Part shown: piece by piece, positions 53,884 to 61,722 of the stretch
Numbering within the stretch: position 1 is the stretch's first letter
How the letters are laid out: every line of letters starts with the position of its first letter
NCBI GenBank assembly: GCA_025458905.1
Contig: JALORN010000013.1
Span: 1-64,000, forward strand
Length of the DNA: 64,000 bases
Origin: Steroidobacteraceae bacterium
GTDB taxonomy: Bacteria > Pseudomonadota > Gammaproteobacteria > Steroidobacterales > Steroidobacteraceae
Direction of reading: 5' to 3'
Notes under the pieces: generated by a model
The model's database searches: none
The model's input: only the letters and a program-made list of their open reading frames with translations
Told to the model about the DNA's origin: nothing
Translations under genes and position numbers: made by a program

Positions 53884-54453
53884 TCAACGTCCGGTCGGGA
53901 AGGTGTAGGTGAAGCCGACCGAGATCAGGTCGAGGTCGCCGACCACGTCGGTGTCGAACTTCTCGTACTCCGCGCGCAACGCAAAGTTGCGCAGTCGCCA
54001 CTGCACGCCCGCGCCATAGGCGAACTCGGTCGCGTCGTCCTCGAACAGCACTGCGCCGGCACGTCCCTCGGCATCGATCCGCGCCACGCCGAGCTTGGCG
54101 AAGAAGTCGACGTAGGGAACCGGCACGTAGCCCACCGCGAACAGCGAGAATGCCTTGGCCTCGGCGCGCAACGCGCCGCCGGTGCGCAGCGACGGTGCCG
54201 TCGCCTCGCCGAAGTCGACGTAGTTGGCCTCGACCGAGAAGCGCTCGTCGAAGCGCACGCCGACGATCGCCTTCCAGCTGTCGTCCTCGTCGTCGATCGC
54301 CTCGACGTCGAAGGCCTCGTCGTCGAAGCGGCTCTGGGTCACCGAGCCGCCGACGTAGAAGCCTCGTGGGGCGTCGGTGGACTGGGCGCTGACGGGGGTC
54401 GCGAATGCGGCGAGCGCGAGGCCGGCCAGCGTCGCGGCAATGGGATGGTTCAT
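53884..54453 (-). CDS. Outer-membrane beta-barrel protein (OmpA/Opa-like fold)
   Basis: A 189-residue protein with ribosome site (AGGAG) and signal peptide (TLAGLALAAFATPVSAQ). Eight-stranded barrel pattern: GFYVGGSVTQSRFDDE, SWKAIVGVRFDERFSVEANYVDFGEA, SLFAVGYVPVPYVDFFAKLGVARID, EFAYGAGVQWRLRNFALRAEYEKFD, ending LISVGFTYTFPTGR. No peptidoglycan-binding domain follows. Structural or adhesion role; function unknown. Confidence 0.85.
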   Translation of the reverse strand: MNHPIAATLAGLALAAFATPVSAQSTDAPRGFYVGGSVTQSRFDDEAFDVEAIDDEDDSWKAIVGVRFDERFSVEANYVDFGEATAPSLRTGGALRAEAKAFSLFAVGYVPVPYVDFFAKLGVARIDAEGRAGAVLFEDDATEFAYGAGVQWRLRNFALRAEYEKFDTDVVGDLDLISVGFTYTFPTGR

Positions 54454-54647
54454 CTTGGGGAGCACTCCTTGCAAACTGCGGCGGCGCAGTCTCGCGCGCA
54501 GCCGCTGGCCCGGCGAGCGGTCGCCGCCGCGACGCGGCGTCGTCCGACGCGAGGCGCGGCATGGCTTCCCCGTGAACGACCCGGTCGGCAAAGTCCTAGC
54601 GCTGTGCGGGGCCCGGCACCGTGATCCGCGAGCCGGCGGCGCCTCCG

Positions 54648-54896
54648 TCAGTCCGGCCCGAGGATCGTCGTGCGCGGACGGTTCCAGTCCCAGTGGTCGG
54701 CCGGCGACACGGGCGCGCCTGGCGTCGCGCCGATCGACGCTGCCTCCGACAGCATCGCGCGCAGGCGCGAGAGCTCGCGCTCCTCGTTGATCGAGATGCC
54801 TTCCCAGCCGCGGCGCCGTCGCTCGAGTTCGCGGACGCGGCTCAGGTGGCGCCGCAGGACCGAAGCCTTCCGGGCCTCTTCTTCGTCTCGGATCAT
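54648..54896 (-). CDS. Small helical hypothetical protein (82 residues)
   Basis: A strong ribosome site (GGGGAG, 7 bases before ATG) supports a real gene. The product is charged and helical for the first 50 residues (MIRDEEEARKASVLRRHLSRVRELERRRRGWEGISINEERELSRLRAMLSE), then has a Pro/Trp-containing tail (ADHWDWNRPRTTILG). I recognise no family. It is divergent from the NarL-type regulator gene, 261 bases away. Confidence 0.55.
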   Translation of the reverse strand: MIRDEEEARKASVLRRHLSRVRELERRRRGWEGISINEERELSRLRAMLSEAASIGATPGAPVSPADHWDWNRPRTTILGPD

Positions 54897-55157
54897 CGTC
54901 TCGCTCCCCGGGTGTGCGGGCCGTTGCCGGCGAAGCCGGCGGCCTCTGTTCGGGGGAGTACGATCGCGGTGCGCGGCGATCTCGGAGATCGGCGTCCGGT
55001 ACGTGCCGGGCGTCGGCCGAGTCCTACGACAGCTCCGGCCAACGGGAGTGCAACCGCGCCGCATCGCGCTGGCACCATCCTCCCGCATCGAAGACCAACG
55101 ACGAGCCGTGGGTCGGCTGCCCCGTCGGGGCGCGACACGGCGAACGGGGAGTGACTC

Positions 55158-55796
55158 ATGAAGGTGCTGGTGGCCGACGACCATGCGTTCGCGCGCAGGG
55201 GTCTGAAGCTGTTCGTGGCCGAGACGCCCGGGGTCACGGCCGTCGGCGAGGCCGCGACCGGTCTCGAGACGCTCAAGCGGTTGCGACACGAGGGGCCTTG
55301 GGGCGTGCTCGTGCTCGACATCAACATGCCGGACCGCAGCGGGCTCGACATCCTGAAGCACGTGCTGAGCGGCTCGCCCGGCACGCGGGTGCTGGTGCTC
55401 AGCGGCTTCCCCGAGGAACACTATGCGCTGAAGATGCTGCGCGCCGGCGCGCACGGCTACGTGCCGAAGAACAGCACGGCCGATGAGATCCGGGGCGCGC
55501 TGCAGACCGTGATGTCGGGGCGGCGGCACATCTCGCCGGAGCTCGCCGAGCGGCTCGTCGAGGAGCTGCAGGCCGGCGACGCCGTGCCGCCTCCACCGCA
55601 CAAGGCCTTCTCGGAGCGCGAGTTCCAGGTGTTCTGCAAGGTGGCGATGGGCCGGCCGATCCCGTACATCGCGCGCGAGCTGTGCATGAGCAACAAGTCG
55701 GTGTCGACCTATCGCAGCCGCATCCTGCGCAAGCTGTCGCTGCAGACCTCGGCCGACCTGATGAGCTACGCGATGAAGCACGGCCTCGTGCAATGA
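55158..55796 (+). CDS. NarL/LuxR-type response regulator
   Basis: A 212-residue protein with ribosome site GGGGAG. Receiver domain 1-~120: DD at 7-8, phospho-acceptor D54 in LVLDINMPD, K104 in YVPKN. A LuxR-type helix-turn-helix follows in the C-terminal ~65 residues (FSEREFQVFCKVAMGRPIPYIARELCMSNKSVSTYRSRILRKLSLQT). It should bind DNA when phosphorylated. No histidine kinase gene is adjacent, so the partner is elsewhere. Confidence 0.95.
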   Translation: MKVLVADDHAFARRGLKLFVAETPGVTAVGEAATGLETLKRLRHEGPWGVLVLDINMPDRSGLDILKHVLSGSPGTRVLVLSGFPEEHYALKMLRAGAHGYVPKNSTADEIRGALQTVMSGRRHISPELAERLVEELQAGDAVPPPPHKAFSEREFQVFCKVAMGRPIPYIARELCMSNKSVSTYRSRILRKLSLQTSADLMSYAMKHGLVQ

Positions 55797-55838
55797 GGCC
55801 CGCGCATGGCCGCAGGCCCGCCGGCCGCCCCGGGCCTC
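55795..55838. terminator. Inverted repeat spanning two convergent stop codons
   Basis: GAGGCCC (55795-55801) and GGGCCTC (55832-55838) are exact complements overlapping the stops of the response regulator and the MFS gene, with a GC-rich interior that can fold further. Possible bidirectional terminator. Confidence 0.35.
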
Positions 55839-57084
55839 AGTCGCGCACGCGGCGTGCCAGCAGCAGCGCGCTGGTGGTGGCGACCAGGATCGCGGCGAGC
55901 ACGAAAGGCGCCGGCCGCGCGAGCGCGTAGGCGGCGCCGGCGTAGGCCGGGCCGATGACGCGCCCGGCGGCCGAGGTCGCATTGAAGAGCCCGAGGATCG
56001 CGCCGCGGCGCGCGGGCGGCGCGACCGTCGAGACGACGCTGCTCGAGGCCGGGCTGAAGAGGCCGATGCTGGTGCCGCAGAGCAGGTCGGCCACCCAGAC
56101 GAAGGCGACGGTCGGCGCAGATGCGTACAGCGCGAGCCCTGCGGCGGCACCCGCGAGCGACGACAGCATCACGCGCCGGTCGCCGAGCCGGCGCGCCAGC
56201 GGGCCGATCAGCACGAGCTGTCCGAGCGCGGTGCAGCCCGAGAAGACCGCGAAGTGCAGGCCGACCGCGGCGAGCTCGAGCTGGAACACGTCCCGGCCCC
56301 AGATCGGATAGAGCGACTGCAGGGCCGAGATGCCGCTGCTGATCGCGAGCATCGCGGCGCCGGCGCCGAGCAGCGCCGCGCGCGCCGTGGGTGACAGGGG
56401 CTCGGCGGACGCCTGCGCCGCCGCGGCCTGCGCACCGCCCTTGTGCGCGGGCAGGCTCTCGCGGATCGCGAACACCGTCCCGAGCAACCCGAGGAAGCTG
56501 AGGCCCGCGGCGAACAGGCAGGGACCGAAGAGCGTGGCCGAGCCGTCCGCCGCCTGGCCGAGCACGCCCCCGAGCAGTGGCCCGCCGGCGAAGCCGAGGC
56601 CGAAAGCCGAGCCGAGCAGCCCCATGCGCCGCGCGAGCGTCTGCGGCGGAGAGACGTCGGCGACGTAGGCGAACGCCGCCGACAGGTATCCCGAGGCGAG
56701 CCCGGCGAATGCGCGCGCCGCGAGCAGCGAGACGAAGCTGTCGGCGAATGCGGCCCAGAGATAGGCGAGGATCGCCACCATCGAGCCGAGCACCAGCACG
56801 GGCTTGCGGCCGATGCGGTCGCTCAGCTTGCCGAGCGCCGGGGTGGAGATCGCCTGCGCGAGCGCGAACGAGCCGGTGCCGCCCCAGGTGATCCAGAACG
56901 GCGAGGCGCCGAACTGCTCGGCCACGACCGGGAAGGGCACGATCGTGATGCCGAAGCCCAGCATGCTCGCGAACACGATCGTCCACAGCGTCGCGAGCCG
57001 TGCTGCGCCGTCGCGCTCCCGCGGAGGGCCGCCCGCGTGGCGCTCGACCGGTGGCTGCCCTCGCGCCGAGGGATCGGTGGTCAC
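55837..57084 (-). CDS. MFS transporter (TetA-like, 12 helices)
   Basis: A 415-residue protein from a GTG 10 bases after the stop of the upstream DUF1330 gene. The MFS signature between helices 2 and 3 is clear (GKLSDRIGRKPVLVLGSM), motif C-like GFAGGPLLGGVLG is in helix 5, and the second half repeats the pattern (PLARRLGDRRVML). It resembles drug-proton antiporters of the TetA/MdtG type. The substrate is unknown. Probably co-transcribed with the DUF1330 gene. Confidence 0.88.
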   Translation of the reverse strand: MTTDPSARGQPPVERHAGGPPRERDGAARLATLWTIVFASMLGFGITIVPFPVVAEQFGASPFWITWGGTGSFALAQAISTPALGKLSDRIGRKPVLVLGSMVAILAYLWAAFADSFVSLLAARAFAGLASGYLSAAFAYVADVSPPQTLARRMGLLGSAFGLGFAGGPLLGGVLGQAADGSATLFGPCLFAAGLSFLGLLGTVFAIRESLPAHKGGAQAAAAQASAEPLSPTARAALLGAGAAMLAISSGISALQSLYPIWGRDVFQLELAAVGLHFAVFSGCTALGQLVLIGPLARRLGDRRVMLSSLAGAAAGLALYASAPTVAFVWVADLLCGTSIGLFSPASSSVVSTVAPPARRGAILGLFNATSAAGRVIGPAYAGAAYALARPAPFVLAAILVATTSALLLARRVRD

Positions 57085-57094
57085 GAAGGCCGGC

Positions 57095-57844
57095 TCAACC
57101 CGCGTCGAGCTCGAGCAGCAGGTAGTCGCCGGCAGACTGGCGGATCGGGATGAGCTTCTGGTACGCCGGGTCCTCGTAGAAGCGGCGCAGCGCCTCGACC
57201 GAGGGGAACTGCAGCACGTTGACCGTGAGGTTGCCGAACTCGCCCTCGAGCAGCTCGATGTCCTTGCGGCCGCCGCTGGAGAGGAACTTCGCGCCCGCGG
57301 CGCGCACCAGCGGCATCGCGGCCTCGGCATAGGGCTTGAGGCGGTCGCGGTCGCGGATCTCGGCGATCGAGATCAGGAAGGCGGGCTTGCCCTCCGGCAG
57401 CGCCGTGTCGCCCGGCACGCCCTTCAGCTTCACCACGGTGAAGCTGCCGGCGCCCTGGCGGATCTCGACGCTGCGACGGTATTCGGGGCTCCACCAGAAT
57501 GCGTTCGGTCCGTCGAGCGTCGCGAACTTCGAGAGCACCATGGACTGGTGGGGGAAGCGCCCCTCAAGCACGCGGACCTTGCCACCGACGCCGCCGTTGG
57601 CGATCGGGCGACCGCCGTACTGCGCGTAGATGGGGCCCAGCGTGGCGGCGTAGCGCGCGAGCGCGGCGCGGTCGGTCACCGTGCCCATCACCAGAAGATA
57701 GCCGGGGCGGGGTGCCTCGGGCGCCTGCGGCGACGCCGGTGGCGCCTGCTGTGCCCGCGCCGTCGCCGCCAGCAGCACCGCGAGCGCGATCGCTGCGCCG
57801 CCGGACGACAGCCAGCGCCAGCCCCACTTCGTCCCGATTCGCAT
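57095..57844 (-). CDS. Exported protein with two DUF1330 domains
   Basis: A 249-residue protein; ribosome site GGGAGG and signal peptide (AAIALAVLLAATARAQ). Two tandem DUF1330 units follow. Unit 1 (~48-140) is YLLVMGTVTDRAALARYAATLGPIYAQYGGR, VRVLEGRFPHQSMVLSKFATLDGPNAFWWSPEYRRSVEIRQ. Unit 2 (~152-245) is FLISIAEIRDRDRLKPYAEAAMPLVRAAGAKFLSSGG, ELLEGEFGNLTVNVLQFPSVEALRRFYEDPAYQKLIPIRQ. DUF1330 is a dimeric ferredoxin-like fold normally found as a single ~95-residue domain, so this is an internal duplication mimicking the dimer. Role unknown. Confidence 0.85.
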   Translation of the reverse strand: MRIGTKWGWRWLSSGGAAIALAVLLAATARAQQAPPASPQAPEAPRPGYLLVMGTVTDRAALARYAATLGPIYAQYGGRPIANGGVGGKVRVLEGRFPHQSMVLSKFATLDGPNAFWWSPEYRRSVEIRQGAGSFTVVKLKGVPGDTALPEGKPAFLISIAEIRDRDRLKPYAEAAMPLVRAAGAKFLSSGGRKDIELLEGEFGNLTVNVLQFPSVEALRRFYEDPAYQKLIPIRQSAGDYLLLELDAG

Positions 57845-58033
57845 TGCCCATCCTCCCTCGACTGCTTGCGCCACGCTAGCCCCGTATGCCGCGGCGGTCC
57901 AAGCCCGCGCCGCGACCGATGCACGCCGCGAACCGCGCGGACGAAGGGGGTCGTGGCGGCTTGTCCACCGCGCAGTCCGGTGCCACGCTCCGCCCTCGGC
58001 GGGTTCCCCGCGGCGGAGGCTCGAGACGGCGCC

Positions 58034-59146
58034 ATGAACGACAACGACACGGCCGGACGCACGGCCCGCGTGCCCCTGTGGCAGGCGACCTGCATGCAGA
58101 CGATCAATCGCGCGGTCAACCGCGCCTCGACGCGCGAGGCGGCGATGCAGATCGTGCACGGCAGCATCGACCGCTGGGAAGAACTGCTCGGCTATGCGGT
58201 CGGGCGGCCGTCGAAGGCGCCGCGACTGGTGCTGTTCCCGGAGTTCAACCTGCAGGGCTTCCCGGTCAAGGAGTCCACCGAGGAGTGGATCGCCAAGGCC
58301 TGCCTCAGGATACCCGGCAGCCCCGAGGTCGAGCGGCTGCAGGCGCTCGCGCAGCGCTTCAAGGTGTACCTCGGGGCGAACGCCTACGAGGCACCGGACG
58401 AATGGCCCGGCATGTATTTCAACTGCTCGTTCCTGATCGACCCCTCGGGCGAGGTGATCCTCAAGTACCGGCGCGTCTCGACCGAGCAGGGCTTCTCGCC
58501 GCACGACATCCTCGAGCGCTACCTCGACCGGCACGGCATCGAGGGGCTCTGGCCGGTCGCGCGCACGCCACTCGGCAACCTCGCGATGATGCCCTGCGGC
58601 GAGATCCTCTGGCCCGAGACCGCACGCTGCCTGACGCTGCGCGGCGCCGAGGTGATCCTGCATCCCACTTCCGACCACGGGCGCACCGAGTTCATGGCCT
58701 GGGAGTCGGCGAAGCGGACGCGCGCGGCCGAGAACATGGTGTACCTGGTCTCGGCGAATGCCGGCGGCATCGAGGGCGGGCCGCCGTCCGGGCAGAACAC
58801 CGGCCATTCGAAGATCTTCGACTTCCAGGGCCGGGTGCTCGCCGACACCAAGTCGGCCGGAGAGTCGACGCGCGCGTTCGCCGTGATCGACGTCGAGATG
58901 CTGCGCAGGGCGCGCTGCACACCGGGCGGCCTGTTCGGCGTCAATCGTCTCGCGCGCCTGCGGATCGAGGCGTATGCGCCCGTGTACGCGGCGGCGTCTT
59001 TCTACCCGCCGAATCTCTGGGCGAACGGCCCGATGAAGTCCAAGGGGCAGATCCAGGAAGAACTGGCGCGCGTGATCGAGCGCAAGGTCGAGGCGGGTAC
59101 GTTCTCGCGCGGAGCCCGCGCCACTCACCACGGCGCCGGCTTGTAA
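58034..59146 (+). CDS. Nitrilase-superfamily carbon-nitrogen hydrolase
   Basis: A 370-residue protein. The Glu-Lys-Cys triad is readable: LVLFPEFNLQGF (Glu), LKYRRVS (Lys) and MMPCGEILWPE (Cys). HPTSDHGRTEFMAWESAKRTRAAENMVYLVSANAGG and SKIFDFQGRVLADTKSAGESTRAFAVIDVEML follow. It should hydrolyse a nitrile or amide C-N bond through a thioester. The Cys context (PCGE for the common CYD/CWE) places it in a less studied branch. Its 3' end overlaps that of the convergent SDR gene by 22 bases. Confidence 0.88.
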   Translation: MNDNDTAGRTARVPLWQATCMQTINRAVNRASTREAAMQIVHGSIDRWEELLGYAVGRPSKAPRLVLFPEFNLQGFPVKESTEEWIAKACLRIPGSPEVERLQALAQRFKVYLGANAYEAPDEWPGMYFNCSFLIDPSGEVILKYRRVSTEQGFSPHDILERYLDRHGIEGLWPVARTPLGNLAMMPCGEILWPETARCLTLRGAEVILHPTSDHGRTEFMAWESAKRTRAAENMVYLVSANAGGIEGGPPSGQNTGHSKIFDFQGRVLADTKSAGESTRAFAVIDVEMLRRARCTPGGLFGVNRLARLRIEAYAPVYAAASFYPPNLWANGPMKSKGQIQEELARVIERKVEAGTFSRGARATHHGAGL

Positions 59147-60696
59147 TCCTTGAGGAACTGGCCCCAGAGGTGGGTGCCGGTATTCATGCCGGAGAAGACC
59201 GGGTCGACGATGCGCGCCGCGCCGTCGATGATGTCGAGCGGTGGCGCGAAGCCGAGCTCGGCCTTGCGCGCCGCGTGCACCGCCGGGTCCTCGTCGGTGA
59301 CCCAGCCGGTGTCCACCGCGTTCATGTGGATGCCGTCGCGCACGTAGTCCGGCGCGCTGGTGCGCGTCATCATGTTGAGCGCCGCCTTCGCCATGTTGGT
59401 GTGCGGGTGCTTGTCGGTCTTGGTGGTACGGTAGAACTGGCCTTCCATCGCGCTGACGTTGACGATGTGCATGTGTCGGGCGCCGCTGCGCAGCATCAGG
59501 GGCTTGAGGCGCGCGTTGAGGATGTAGGGAGCGATGGCGTTGACGAGTTGCACCTCGAGCAGCTCGGGCGTCTCGACCTCGTGCAGGCGCAGGCGCCAGC
59601 TGTTGGTGTCGCGCAGGTCCAGCTGCTGCAGGTCCTCGTCGTAGCGGCCGGAAGGGAACAGCGCCTCGCCCTCGAGGTAGTCCTCGTCGAGGTAGCGGCG
59701 CTGCGAGAGCGCGGCGCTGTGCACCAGGCCCTCGGGGTAGCCGCGCGCGTTCGCGACGGCGACGGCAGTCGCCGGGTCCGTGGCTTCCTGGAGAGCGCGC
59801 GTGGTGCCCGGCGCGGCGAGCAGGCTGCGGCACAGCGCGTCGTGGTCGGCGAGCGGGCCGCGCAGCGCGGCCGGCAGGGCGGCGGAGCCGGCCGCCTCGC
59901 GCTCCAGAAGGTGGCGGAAGAAACCCGCGGGCCGGCGCACGGTCTGGCAGGCGTTGTTCAGGATGAAGTCGAGGCGCGGCAGGCGCTCCCCGAGCCAGCG
60001 CGCGAACAGCTCGACGCTCGGCGTATGGCGCAGGTCGAGGCCGTGGACCTGCAGTCGGTCGCGAAAGCTGGCGTAGTCGCTCTCCTGGCCATAGCGCCCG
60101 GCGGCATCGACCGGGAAGCGGGTGGTGACGACGACGTGCGCACCGGCGCGCAGCAGCTTCAGCGATGCCTGGAAGCCGATCTTGACGCGCGCGCCGGTGA
60201 CCAGCGCATAGGTGCCGCTCAGGTCCGCGGTCGCCTCGCGCTTGGCGTAGTTGAAGTCGCCGCAGGGGCGGCACATCGAGTCATAGTAGCGGTGCACCTC
60301 CGTGTAGGGCTGCTTGCAGACGTAGCAGGCGCGCGCGGCATTGAGTCGCGGCGCATCGGACGGCGCGGGCGCCTCGGCGCCGGGCGGCGGCAGCCACAGC
60401 GGCGCATAGGTGGCGCTGCGGCGCTGCTGGCGCAGGCCCGCGAGTTCGAGCGCCTGCCGGTCCTGTCGCTGGGCGGTCTCGCGGTCGGACCGCCGGAACG
60501 CCTTGGCCATGCGCCGCAGGTCGTGGCGGTCGGGCTTCGCGACCAGGCCCGCGAGCGTCAGCAGCTCGCGACGCTGGGCGGGCGAGAGGCGCGCCAGCAC
60601 TCCGCGATCGGCGCGGATCGCCTCGAGCACGCGCAGGCAGGCGCGCAGCTCGTCGTCACCGAAGGCGGCCTGCGGATCGCCGTCGGGCTCCATCAT
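59125..60696 (-). CDS. SDR oxidoreductase with N-terminal zinc-ribbon-like module
   Basis: A 523-residue protein, twice the usual SDR length. Residues 1-~120 are helical. A Cys cluster follows at ~124-150 (CYVCKQPY, then MCRPCGDFNY), likely one zinc site. The Rossmann domain starts with YALVTGARVKIGFQASLKLLRAGAHVVVTTRFP, then FILNNACQTVRRP (NNA motif). The active-site region is HIVNVSAMEGQF...HTNMAKAALNMMTRTSA. Lys is kept, but the usual Tyr four residues before it is Thr. MNAVDTGWVTDE follows. The unusual active site and Zn module make the reaction uncertain. Probably in one unit with the YghU-like gene, 36 bases upstream. Confidence 0.85.
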   Translation of the reverse strand: MMEPDGDPQAAFGDDELRACLRVLEAIRADRGVLARLSPAQRRELLTLAGLVAKPDRHDLRRMAKAFRRSDRETAQRQDRQALELAGLRQQRRSATYAPLWLPPPGAEAPAPSDAPRLNAARACYVCKQPYTEVHRYYDSMCRPCGDFNYAKREATADLSGTYALVTGARVKIGFQASLKLLRAGAHVVVTTRFPVDAAGRYGQESDYASFRDRLQVHGLDLRHTPSVELFARWLGERLPRLDFILNNACQTVRRPAGFFRHLLEREAAGSAALPAALRGPLADHDALCRSLLAAPGTTRALQEATDPATAVAVANARGYPEGLVHSAALSQRRYLDEDYLEGEALFPSGRYDEDLQQLDLRDTNSWRLRLHEVETPELLEVQLVNAIAPYILNARLKPLMLRSGARHMHIVNVSAMEGQFYRTTKTDKHPHTNMAKAALNMMTRTSAPDYVRDGIHMNAVDTGWVTDEDPAVHAARKAELGFAPPLDIIDGAARIVDPVFSGMNTGTHLWGQFLKDYKPAPW

Positions 60697-60732
60697 CGAC
60701 GCATGCAGTTGCCGCCGATCACCGGCAGGTCC

Positions 60733-61593
60733 TCACGGTGCAGCGGCCAGCGCCGCATCGATGTCGCCGGCCCCGTGCCGTTCCGGCACCCGCGGACCAT
60801 CGCCCCAGGAGCGATTGACGGCCTGGCCGCGCCGGACGGCCGGGCGAGCGGCGATCTCGTCGGCCCAGCGGATCACGTTGCGGTACTCGTGCACCGCGAG
60901 GAATTCCGCGGCGCCGTACATGGTGCCCTTCACGAAGCTGCCGTACCACGGCCATACCGCCATGTCGGCGATGGTGTAGTCCGCGCCGGCGAGGAAGCGG
61001 CTCTCGCCGAGGCGGTGGTCGAGCACGTCGAGCTGGCGCTTGGTCTCGAGCGCGAAGCGGTCGATCGCATACTGGATCTTGGCCGGCGCGTAGGCATAGA
61101 AGTGGCCGAAACCACCCCCGACGTATGGAGCCGACCCGACTTGCCAGAACAGCCAGGAGAGGCACTCGGCGCGACCGTGTGCGGGGGCGGGGAGGAATTC
61201 GCAGAATTTCTCCGCGAGGTACAGCAGGATCGCGCCCGACTCGAACACTCGCGTCGCCGGCGAGGTCGAACGGTCCAGCAGCGCCGGGATCTTGGAGTTC
61301 GGGTTGACGGCGACGAAGCCGGAGCCGAACTGGTCGCCGTCGTTGATGTTGATCAGCCAGGCGTCGTACTCGGCGCCGGCATGGCCGCGCGCCAGCAGCT
61401 CCTCGAGCATGACCGTGACCTTGACGCCGTTCGGCGTCGCGAGCGAATAGAGCTGCAGCGGGTGCCGCCCGACCGGCAGGGCCTTGTCGTGGGTGGCGCC
61501 GGCGGTCGGGCGGTTGATCTTCGCGAAGCGTCCGCCGCTGTCGGGGTTCCAGGTCCAAACCTTCGGCGGCACGTAGTGGCTGTCATCGCTCAT
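60733..61593 (-). CDS. yghU: YghU-like glutathione transferase/disulfide-bond oxidoreductase
   Basis: A 286-residue protein with AGGAG ribosome site. The N-terminal extension VWTWNPDSGGRFAKINRPTAGATHDKALPVG is the hallmark of YghU/Nu-class enzymes. It is followed by a thioredoxin-like GST domain (LQLYSLATPNGVKVTVMLEELL, NPNSKIPALLD, VFESGAILLYLAEKF) and a helical domain (WLFWQVGSAPYVGGGFGHFYAYAP, YTIADMAVWPW). YghU binds two glutathiones and reduces disulfides or peroxides. Confidence 0.93.
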   Translation of the reverse strand: MSDDSHYVPPKVWTWNPDSGGRFAKINRPTAGATHDKALPVGRHPLQLYSLATPNGVKVTVMLEELLARGHAGAEYDAWLININDGDQFGSGFVAVNPNSKIPALLDRSTSPATRVFESGAILLYLAEKFCEFLPAPAHGRAECLSWLFWQVGSAPYVGGGFGHFYAYAPAKIQYAIDRFALETKRQLDVLDHRLGESRFLAGADYTIADMAVWPWYGSFVKGTMYGAAEFLAVHEYRNVIRWADEIAARPAVRRGQAVNRSWGDGPRVPERHGAGDIDAALAAAP

Positions 61594-61722
61594 CGCTCGC
61601 TCCTGGTGGCGCGTCCGGTCGGCGCGGGTCCGCGGCCCGACCGGCGTCGCGGCCCCGAAGGATCTCTCAGTAGCGGCCCGTGGGGAAGCGCCGCTCGCGC
61701 TGCCGCGCCAGCGGGCGGCGCC

